A DNA stretch of 64,000 bases from Plazaster borealis (lineage: Eukaryota > Echinodermata > Asteroidea > Forcipulatida > Labidiasteridae), in NCBI GenBank assembly GCA_021014325.1, contig CM037472.1, forward strand, positions 22,801,063 to 22,865,062, in the 5' to 3' direction. The translations under genes were made by a program, and so were the position numbers. This document shows, in pieces, positions 62,201 to 64,000 of the stretch (the first letter of the stretch is position 1; the number at the start of each line of letters is the position of its first letter). The notes under the pieces were generated by a model. The model saw only the letters and a list, made by a program, of their open reading frames with translations. It was not told the origin of the DNA and did no database searches.

Positions 62201-63823
62201 TCTTTAAAGATGATGTACATTTGTAGTTCCATTGTTTATTTGCAGTTTCATCGTAATGTATTTGTTATTGTTTGTATTCAAGCGCCCAGCAGGGTGGATA
62301 TGTGTGCACTACAGATCTTTTTTATTATTACTATTATCCATCTGCGATTTAAAAATATTTAACTATTTAAACAAAATTAATTGCTTTCTTAAAGCTAACA
62401 CTTGTTTCATTGTATTTTGTTTTATTGGATTGCACATTCTATTGTAAACTTGTATACAAATAGAAATATATAGTAATAGTCATTATCATCACCATAATTA
62501 CTGCAAGAAAAATTCAAAGCTTTTTACTTACTTCATTTTTGTAAAGACTTTTACTAAAAGATTTTACTAAAAGTATAAATTGCAGTATTACAAACTTGCC
62601 ATTGAAATATGTTTTGTAGGCAGAAGTAACACTAAGCCTGTACATGTATAGCAGAGCTGCCAACATTCCCTGATTCTGCAGAAAAGTCCCTGAAAATAAA
62701 CCAATCCTTTCATGTTCTGATGAACAAATTTGGAAATCTTCCTGATTCTGGAAACCTTGTAATGTTGAATGTAGTTCTAAATATCTCCTCGATTGTTGTA
62801 CAACGTCTCCCTGATTGTGAGAGGCAAATAGTGGCAGCTCTGGTATAGTTCCTATAATAGCTTATCTAATCATCCCTGTAACACTACTTGATTATTTTTT
62901 GCCTAAAGCAGCCATCTACTCCCACCAAGCCAGCAGTGTATGCAGACTGGGCGTCTGGTGTATGCGTTCATCCGGACCAGGAGACCATCACCAAACACGT
63001 AGCCGCCATGGTGGAGGTAACTTTTGACGCTTAGATAGAGAGCTTTATCAGCATGAAGCATCCAATTTAGTACAGCTGTCGGAAAACCCCCAGTATTTTG
63101 GGGCCCTGTCTGAATTGGTGCCAGCTGTGGCTAGCGGCTGTGGCTAGCGACTATGGCTAGCGACTGTGGCTATGGTTGCAGCTATTGCTTAGGGTGTTAC
63201 CATGGGCATTCGTTGCGTACGCTTGCGCTCTGGTGATCAATCCGCAACCACTAATTTGGAAACGGCCTAAGGTCTTGTTTTTCAAGCCAGCTTCCTCTAT
63301 TTTGTGCATTAATGAAGTTGCTTGGCTGCATCATAAAAATTATATAAGGAATTATCTGTATATATTTTTAAGGGGGAAAACATAAATACAGATATTCCAG
63401 TCTAGACACACTAAATCTTTAATCTAAAAGAAAAGAACAATAATGAAATACACACATTTTTATGAAGGGGAAACTAAAAACTTGAAATATAACGAAATAG
63501 AAACTGAATTCACCTGACAACTTCATGCAGATATTTATCAAACAAATTTTAAAATTGATTAATGTTTGCTTTATCGCTCGATGGTTAAATCTATTGCAGA
63601 CTTGCTGGGCTTGTTCTTGTGCTGTGTCAAAAAAAAGGATATATATGTAGATACATTTAGGTATCAATGTTTTGGGATTAATTTTTGTATTTTGATTTTA
63701 TTAACAGACAGTGTTCAAGATTTACGATACAGACAAGGATGGGTACATTACATGTGCCGACTTTCAGGGCATTGCCACCAACTTTCCCTTCATGGAGTCC
63801 TTCTGTGTACTTAATGCAGACAG
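24774..63823 (+). CDS. RASGRP: RasGRP-family Ras guanine-nucleotide exchange factor, spliced gene, 3' end beyond window
   Basis: Composite of 13 coding exons (listed separately), 501 codons plus 2 bases. RasGRPs load GTP onto Ras/Rap at membranes and are controlled by calcium (EF-hands) and diacylglycerol (C1). Seen in the translation: leader with basic RRKK (residues 9-12); REM domain about 25-145 with MHKW at 63-66 and RYWI at 117-120; CDC25 catalytic domain about 162-400 with [18 protein letters not shown] (184-201), [11 protein letters not shown] (231-241), [17 protein letters not shown] (275-291) and IPILGVHLKDL (339-349); [17 protein letters not shown] (407-423); a DWASGV linker motif; EF-hand 1 loop [12 protein letters not shown] (470-481); start of EF-hand 2. 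The order [23 protein letters not shown]-hands is specific to RasGRPs among RasGEFs. I cannot assign it to a vertebrate paralogue; invertebrates usually have one gene. The C1 domain would lie past 64000. Confidence 0.93.
24940..25440. repeat. Degenerate minisatellite beside the exon 1 donor
   Basis: Roughly 15 units of 28-35 bp built on GATATCAACTGACAATTGGTGACAAGTCTT-like sequence (shown in parts: GATATCAACTGACAATTGG, TGACAAGTCTT). Two unit types alternate, one with CACTAGGTA.CAGGCAGTG. It begins about 40 bp inside intron 1. Confidence 0.88.
25667..25884. mobile_element. TTAA-flanked MITE, CTCTTTCATGC ends
   Basis: TTAA at 25663-25666 and 25885-25888. Termini CTCTTTCATGC and GCATGAAAGGG are inverted. 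A GACCGGTCGTTAGCGACCGGT palindrome sits just inside the left end. 218 bp, non-coding. Confidence 0.85.
26608..26752. repeat. Two adjacent short inverted repeats
   Basis: AATCTCCAAAACTC (26608-26621) pairs perfectly with GAGTTTTGGAGATT (26632-26645); CGGTGTATGTCA (26678-26689) pairs with TGACATACACCG (26741-26752). Probably a small foldback element. Confidence 0.7.
28254..28830. mobile_element. GCTAAGCAG-family MITE carrying a nested element
   Basis: Ends GGGCCCAATTTCTTAGAGCT and CAGTTCTATGAAATTGGGAC are inverted. It is split at its internal TTAA by the element at 28280-28658; removing that gives the usual size of about 190 bp. Confidence 0.85.
28280..28658. mobile_element. Near-full-length palindromic TTAA MITE
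   Basis: Flanked by TTAA at 28276-28279 and 28659-28662. Termini AGGGACACGTTGCCTTGGAT and its near complement. Nearly the whole 379 bp is one inverted repeat centred about 28470, around GACTCCACAAAATGGCCGAC. It would form a long hairpin if transcribed. Confidence 0.88.
29816..29924 (+). CDS. RASGRP: RasGRP coding exon 2 (REM domain)
   Basis: Starts after TTACAG at 29815. It encodes residues 44-79 ([10 protein letters not shown]... to ...SGQFLD) with [15 protein letters not shown], which matches the MHRW..SS.EL.G segment of RasGRP REM domains. The right end is placed at TT|ATATCCTTT, a U12-type AT-AC 5' splice site, leaving two bases that become Leu80 with the first base of exon 3. A GT at 29945 is the alternative but has a weak context and gives the wrong phase for the next exon. 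Confidence 0.85.
29965..30145. repeat. Family C fragment in the AT-AC intron
   Basis: ATAAATACATGGGACAGTTA, CCATTCTGATTGG, CACATGGACGTTTTTTAAAC and GTTTAACATTGCCTGAGG match the outer part of family C. The hairpin half is absent. Confidence 0.6.
30435..30560. repeat. Dispersed repeat, inverted copy of 7110-7280
   Basis: AAAGATGGCCGACTTTACAC, TGACGTCAAGTGGGAACTAT and ACGCATAGTTGTG are complements of segments at 7110-7280. Confidence 0.65.
30706..30816 (+). CDS. RASGRP: RasGRP coding exon 3 (REM domain linker, Cys-rich)
   Basis: 111 nt, phase-consistent with exon 2 (two bases in) and exon 4 (AG plus G gives Arg117). Translation runs L-Y-K-Q then a Cys-rich stretch, ending RRICHGLR before YWI in exon 4. 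The edges match the family: L-Y-K corresponds to human M-Y-R, and RICxxxRYWI to KICYFMRYWI. The middle is about 16 residues longer than I recall for vertebrate RasGRPs and contains five cysteines (C84, C89, C94, C103 and C113 in RIC). Donor CAG|GTATGT is strong. An AG at 30756 would give a shorter in-frame exon but is too far from the U12 branch site. Confidence 0.75.
31740..32245. repeat. Imperfect foldback element
   Basis: CTCGTCACTAACCCCTGGTA (about 31787-31806) is near-complementary to TACCAGGGGTTATGAGCGAG (about 32147-32166), and outer CCCTGGGAAGC/...CCTGGGAATG segments also recur. Class uncertain. Confidence 0.5.
32588..32840. repeat. 250-bp dispersed repeat, copy 1
   Basis: GATGAGAAATTTCAGACTTT, CTCCTTGGAATCTA, TTATTTCAACATACAT and TTTTTGTCAGCAATGAGTCT are shared, in order and orientation, with 41047-41285 in the same intron. 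Non-coding. Confidence 0.75.
33650..33700 (-). repeat. tRNA-like B-box fragment
   Basis: On the minus strand GTGGGTTCAAATCCCAC is a T-arm with a perfect 5-bp stem. No A box or acceptor stem is visible upstream, so this is a SINE or tRNA pseudogene fragment. Confidence 0.5.
33972..33984 (+). repeat. 13-base G run
   Basis: Homopolymer in intron 3; another run of 12 C lies at 32983-32994. Confidence 0.9.
36162..36650. mobile_element. MITE family B copy 1 (TTAA target)
   Basis: TTAA at 36158-36161 and 36651-36654. Inverted arms: CGACTCCCTCTGAAGTAACG, GAAAGAGGTAATTTCTCACT and their complements on the right. 489 bp. The ends share ACCAAACGTGTA with family A. The core is non-palindromic (TCTGAAAGCACACA...). 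Confidence 0.87.
36952..37413. mobile_element. TTAA-type MITE with ACCCCACTAAATA ends
   Basis: Left AGGTGCACCCCACTAAAT and right ATTTAGTGGGGTTCACCC, flanked by TTAA (36948-36951) and CTAA (37414-37417). 462 bp, non-coding. Confidence 0.8.
38576..38861 (+). repeat. Direct repeat pair, 60-bp units 225 bp apart
   Basis: GCCTCTCACGAAGGTCTGG...GGCCATCTCCCCTACTAGTT at 38576-38634 and GCCTCTGACGAAGGTCCGG... at 38801-38858. The GACGAAGG...GATCGAAA wording resembles retroelement terminal hairpins; class unproven. A TA run precedes copy 1 (38559-38573). Confidence 0.75.
39811..40551. mobile_element. 741-bp element with multiple subterminal repeats
   Basis: Ends TCGTCAGCAATTTCACGAAG and complement (CTTCGTGAAATTGCTGACGA) form 25-30 bp inverted repeats. 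Inside, TTTCACGAAG.GCCAAAAAC recurs at about 40000, 40100, 40160, 40243 and 40303. Such subterminal arrays are a habit of hAT-type elements; no transposase. A related but distinct element lies at 55205-55760. Confidence 0.75.
40818..41008. mobile_element. GCTAAGCAG-family MITE, complete
   Basis: GGGCCCAATTTTATAGAGCT to AGCTCTATGAAGTTGGGCCC, 191 bp, with uninterrupted GCTTAAGCAG. This is the best reference copy of the family here. Confidence 0.87.
41047..41285. repeat. 250-bp dispersed repeat, copy 2
   Basis: See 32588-32840; it immediately follows the GCTAAGCAG MITE. Shared blocks include CCAGAAGCTCCTTG and TTATTTCAACATACATC. Confidence 0.75.
41296..41580 (-). mobile_element. tRNA-derived SINE, family 2, minus strand
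   Basis: The minus-strand head GGGTTGGCATGGTGGTATCT and B box GGTTCGAATCAC, then GGATTGGGTTTTCAGTCCCT, as in the copy at 22980 but with a longer body (ATTATCTGGGGTTTACCCCC). Confidence 0.8.
43040..43420. repeat. ATTT-rich microsatellite region
   Basis: Perfect ATTT units about 43333-43372 within a degenerate TTTA/TTTG-rich stretch. Confidence 0.9.
43685..44195. mobile_element. Family C element, copy 4, with GC-rich hairpin
   Basis: TTCATAAATACCTCAGACAA to CACTCTTTTATTCCC. It contains GGAGAGCACGTCACGTGGGG and, at 44051-44172, a near-perfect hairpin with arms over 50 nt around GGCCGTGCGATAAAGGCCC. A TAA microsatellite (44195-44226) abuts it. Non-coding. Confidence 0.8.
46155..46236. repeat. 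C-rich minisatellite, CTGTTGCCCTCCC units
   Basis: About six units of 12-16 bp. A 156-codon minus-strand ORF reads through it as a G-N-R/Q repeat and is not credited. Confidence 0.88.
47051..47182 (+). CDS. RASGRP: RasGRP coding exon 4 (end of REM domain)
   Basis: 132 nt between ATTGTAG and GTGAGT. The first G completes Arg117; then [16 protein letters not shown] and ...KHVIDISN, residues 118-160, matching the RYWI..FP..F.LD.GL and IDIS segments of RasGRPs. Two bases (GT) carry into exon 5 to form Val161. Confidence 0.93.
47467..47482 (+). repeat. 16-base G run in intron 4
   Basis: Longest G homopolymer in the window, about 285 bp after the exon 4 donor. Confidence 0.95.
49757..49870 (+). 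repeat. 67-bp tandem duplication
   Basis: AGGAACAGATTCTTTTGT followed by CGTTATTACA occurs at 49757 and 49824. Confidence 0.85.
50531..50945. mobile_element. Family C element, copy 5
   Basis: Very similar to 43685-44195 over its left 300 bp (ATTCCTATTGGTGGAGAGCA, GGCTGGGCTTCCCGTATTGG, CAAGCTCCGCCAATTTACTT), but one arm of the hairpin is lost on the right. Confidence 0.8.
51590..51978. mobile_element. MITE family A copy 3 (complete, TTAA target)
   Basis: TTAA at 51586-51589 and 51979-51982. Ends AGGGATTGTATACGTATTAG and CCAAACGTATACAGACCCT. Core palindrome AATCTGAGAAACGTTACTG / CAGTAACGCTTCTCAGATT. 389 bp. Confidence 0.87.
53083..53284. repeat. Inverted-repeat element with CGAAACGTCGAGACC motif
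   Basis: TAGTAAACTTGCGGGTACAA (left) and TTGTACCCACAAGTTTACTA (right) are inverted, with AAGAAGAAACT/AGTTTCTTCTT outside. Inside, CTGTTCGAAGAGTATACTG and AACGTCGAGACCAAACCGG. Such sequences often flank Penelope-like retroelements, but no reverse transcriptase is present. Confidence 0.65.
53450..53600 (+). CDS. RASGRP: RasGRP coding exon 5 (start of RasGEF catalytic domain)
   Basis: 151 nt, residues 161-211. [15 protein letters not shown] matches the IPSYDWMRRVTQR segment, and [20 protein letters not shown] plus [10 protein letters not shown] is the first conserved block of the CDC25 domain, where RasGRPs have LLFDHLEP.ELAEHLTFLE.KSFRRI. Asn replaces the usual Asp before HLEP (N189). Donor GTAAGT at 53601, phase 0. 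Confidence 0.95.
53601..54195 (+). other. RasGRP intron 5
   Basis: 595-bp GT-AG intron (GTAAGT ... TTTTAG). It contains short direct repeats of a TCAAACGACTCTGCT-type motif near 53768-53805; otherwise nothing recognised. Confidence 0.9.
54196..54369 (+). CDS. RASGRP: RasGRP coding exon 6 (RasGEF catalytic core)
   Basis: 174 nt, 58 codons, residues 212-269, phase 0 at both ends. [20 protein letters not shown] and [17 protein letters not shown] match the RasGEF block that packs against the exchange hairpin. The acceptor is TTTTAG at 54195; a nearby GCAG at 54202 would break the frame. Confidence 0.96.
54370..55053 (+). other. RasGRP intron 6
   Basis: 684-bp GT-AG intron (GTCAGT ... CTGTAG). 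It contains a GGCTACGGCTGTGGCTGG segment (about 54765-54885) resembling the repeat near 63.1 kb. No exon. Confidence 0.9.
55054..55170 (+). CDS. RASGRP: RasGRP coding exon 7 (RasGEF catalytic core)
   Basis: 117 nt, 39 codons, residues 270-308. It contains [21 protein letters not shown] (about 275-295), the most conserved CDC25-domain block, which lines the Ras switch region. It ends in [12 protein letters not shown]. Donor GTATTT at 55171. Confidence 0.96.
55171..55970 (+). other. RasGRP intron 7
   Basis: 800-bp GT-AG intron, most of it a repeat (55205-55760) with at least five TTTTTACGAAGTGACAAA-type motifs, described separately. No exon. Confidence 0.88.
55205..55760. mobile_element. Repeat with TTTTTACGAAGTGACAAA motifs
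   Basis: Motif copies at about 55212, 55396, 55488, 55525 and 55594; the right side has CGTCGCTTTGTAAAAACAGCGACG. The layout resembles 39811-40551 with a diverged motif. It fills most of intron 7. Confidence 0.65.
55971..56068 (+). CDS. RASGRP: RasGRP coding exon 8 (RasGEF hairpin)
   Basis: 98 nt, residues 309-340 plus two bases. [22 protein letters not shown] is the start of the helical hairpin; ARGFKIPI matches FKIPIL. It ends CT before a strong GTGAGT donor at 56069; in-frame read-through meets TGA at once. The CT must be completed to a Leu codon by the next exon, and the next large exon cannot do it in frame (see the 57342 entry). Confidence 0.95.
56069..57341 (+). other. RasGRP intron 8
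   Basis: 1273-bp GT-AG intron. Its 3' end has an ACTAAC branch-site match (about 57272-57277), a long pyrimidine tract and the acceptor TAAAG at 57341. It contains TTA/TAG triplet repeats (56376-56430). It ends at the proposed microexon. Confidence 0.65.
56376..56430. repeat. TTA and TAG trinucleotide repeats
   Basis: Adjacent (TTA)n and (TAG)n runs in intron 8. Confidence 0.9.
57342..57343 (+). CDS. RASGRP: Proposed RasGRP coding exon 9: 2-nt microexon AG
   Basis: Exon 8 ends with CT and exon 10 starts GT-GTG-CAC, whose first codon must be Gly (GGT) to give the conserved ILGVHLKDL. Exactly two bases of the form N-G are missing. Here a branch site, a pyrimidine tract and TAAAG| are followed by AG and then a strong donor GTAAGC. 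Splicing in AG gives CTA-GGT (Leu341-Gly342). Seen directly: the signals and the frame arithmetic. Inferred: that these two bases form the exon. A base error near 56068 or 60687 in the assembly is the main alternative. Confidence 0.62.
57386..57753. mobile_element. MITE family B copy 2 (TTAA target), next to the microexon
   Basis: TTAA at 57382-57385 and 57754-57757. Ends AGGCACTGTACACATTTGG and CCAAACGTGTTCAGTGCCT. Body as in 36162 but the right inverted arm is largely deleted, so 368 bp. It begins 42 bp after the 57344 donor. Confidence 0.87.
58358..58686. mobile_element. TTAA MITE, CCCTTTAGAGACCAT ends, copy 1
   Basis: TTAA at 58354-58357 and 58687-58690. Perfectly matching termini CCCTTTAGAGACCAT / ATGGTCTCTAAAGGG. 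Inside right: GGTACAAGCTGCTTGTGGCC. 329 bp. Confidence 0.88.
60185..60564. mobile_element. TTAA MITE, CCCTTTAGAGACC ends, copy 2, inverted
   Basis: TTAA at 60181-60184 and 60565-60568. Inside left: CCACAAGCGGCTTGTACCAA, the complement of the right side of the 58358 copy, so the two are in opposite orientation 1.5 kb apart. 380 bp. Confidence 0.87.
60688..60863 (+). CDS. RASGRP: RasGRP coding exon 10 (end of RasGEF domain)
   Basis: 176 nt. The first two bases complete Gly342; then residues 343-400 from [15 protein letters not shown] to LVNMLR. GVHLKDL...PD..EDG and PPLE.N.DLV..L match RasGRP. The acceptor CCTCAG at 60687 is strong, with no other usable AG nearby. Donor GTGAGT at 60864, phase 0. 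Confidence 0.95.
60961..61065. mobile_element. CCTGGAATT-family fragment, copy 3
   Basis: GGCCTGGAATTTCATCTTTG, GAGGGCAAGGCCATTTTCAT and TGCAAAGGGCACTTCCATT are complements of the right half of the 16111 copy; the other half is lost. Confidence 0.7.
61073..61265. mobile_element. CAGAGCTGCCAA-family MITE, copy 1
   Basis: Right end TTGGCAGCTCTG intact, left end decayed (ACCAACTCTCC). The body has TCCCTGAAAATAAACCAATC and TCTCCCTGATTGCAAGA. Confidence 0.75.
61738..61818 (+). CDS. RASGRP: RasGRP coding exon 11 (post-catalytic RasGRP signature)
   Basis: 81 nt, 27 codons, residues 401-427: [21 protein letters not shown] then RNSTSA. Human RasGRPs have [21 protein letters not shown] here, so this exon is a strong family identifier. 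Donor GTAAGT at 61819. Confidence 0.96.
61819..62908 (+). other. RasGRP intron 11 with NAGNAG acceptor
   Basis: 1.1-kb GT-AG intron. The acceptor reads TAAAGCAG, two in-frame AGs three bases apart (62908 and 62911). It contains a full CAGAGCTGCCAA-family MITE (62652-62842). No exon. Confidence 0.88.
62652..62842. mobile_element. CAGAGCTGCCAA-family MITE, copy 2 (complete)
   Basis: CAGAGCTGCCAACATTCCCT to GTGGCAGCTCTG, 191 bp. Body as in 61073. It lies 66 bp before the exon 12 acceptor. Confidence 0.82.
62909..63016 (+). CDS. RASGRP: RasGRP coding exon 12 (linker to EF-hands)
   Basis: 108 nt (105 if the downstream AG is used), residues 428-463. [17 protein letters not shown] corresponds to the P..P.KP.V...WA.GV motif that follows the catalytic domain in RasGRPs; then [16 protein letters not shown] leads into the EF-hand. 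Gln428 is present only if the first AG is used. Donor GTAACT at 63017 has a weaker +5. Confidence 0.94.
63017..63707 (+). other. RasGRP intron 12
   Basis: 691-bp GT-AG intron ending TTAACAG. It contains a 13-bp tandem repeat of the TGTGGCTAGCGAC type (63126-63175). No exon. Confidence 0.9.
63126..63175 (+). repeat. 13-bp tandem repeat TGTGGCTAGCGAC
   Basis: Three to four units with small changes; a related GGCTACGGCTGTGGC stretch lies near 54775 in intron 6. Confidence 0.85.
63708..63823 (+). CDS. RASGRP: RasGRP coding exon 13 (EF-hand 1, start of EF-hand 2)
   Basis: 116 nt, residues 464-501 plus two bases. The EF-hand loop [12 protein letters not shown] (470-481) has Asp at 1, 3 and 5, Gly at 6 and Ile at 8; position 12 is Asp, not the usual Glu. 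[18 protein letters not shown] follows as in RasGRPs and begins the second loop, where position 1 is Asn (N499) rather than the Asp I expect from vertebrates. Donor GTCAGT at 63824; the gene continues past the window. Confidence 0.95.
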
Positions 63824-64000
63824 GTCAGTATAGGGAGAGATAGCCGTAGGACCGTAGTAAATTGCCCGTGTACAAATTGATCAATCGCATTTGCATGTAC
63901 TTCCCCCCTTCAGTAAAACGTTTCCTTTTTGAAAATACTGATCAATAATGAGCTGTCAAGCATGTTCAACCTTCTTAACTTTCATCTGATGTCTTTTGAT
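63824..64000 (+). other. Start of RasGRP intron 13
   Basis: GTCAGT donor then non-coding sequence to the window edge. The rest of EF-hand 2 and any C1 domain would follow beyond it. Confidence 0.85.

Overview
This window is ordinary eukaryotic nuclear DNA: AT-rich, dominated by short dispersed repeats, with one intron-rich protein-coding gene on the plus strand. The repeat content (tRNA-derived SINEs with a CACCCAGGAG-type body, a family rich in GCTAAGCAG motifs, many TTAA-flanked foldback MITEs, TTAGGG-type telomere units) and the protein suggest a marine invertebrate deuterostome, most likely an echinoderm and perhaps a sea star. The species is an inference; no database search was possible.

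Layout. Positions 1-24768 hold no coding exon I can support. They are 5' flank and/or 5'-UTR intron, filled with MITEs, SINEs, foldbacks and minisatellites, plus one small promoter-like cluster near 5.95-6.07 kb. From 24774 to 63823 I could assemble, exon by exon, most of a RasGRP (Ras guanyl-releasing protein) gene. Thirteen coding exons including a proposed 2-nt microexon give 501 codons plus 2 bases in one open frame. In order they encode an N-terminal leader, the REM (RasGEF-N) domain, the CDC25-type RasGEF catalytic domain, a linker, the first EF-hand and the start of the second. The rest (second EF-hand loop, C1 domain, tail) lies beyond the right edge.

Two features of the gene structure stand out. 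(1) The intron at 29925-30705 has U12-type AT-AC signals: an ATATCCTTT 5' splice site, a CTCCTTAAT branch site and a TAC end 12 nt after the branch A. It is the only solution I found that gives a continuous frame and a conserved protein. (2) The exons encoding ...FKIPI(L) and (G)VHLKDL cannot be joined directly. Exon 8 leaves two bases (CT) and exon 10 starts at the second base of the Gly codon, so two bases are missing. A candidate 2-nt exon, AG at 57342-57343, sits between them after a branch site and long pyrimidine tract and before a GTAAGC donor. It restores the frame and the conserved Ile-Leu-Gly-Val.

The introns (about 0.6 to 16 kb) carry most of the repeats. A recurrent class has TTAA on both sides, consistent with piggyBac-like MITEs. 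At 28.3 kb one lies inside another repeat whose uninterrupted copies show the single TTAA target. At the left edge, a 196-bp insertion carrying TTAGGG-type units sits inside a MITE and is flanked by an 8-bp target duplication.
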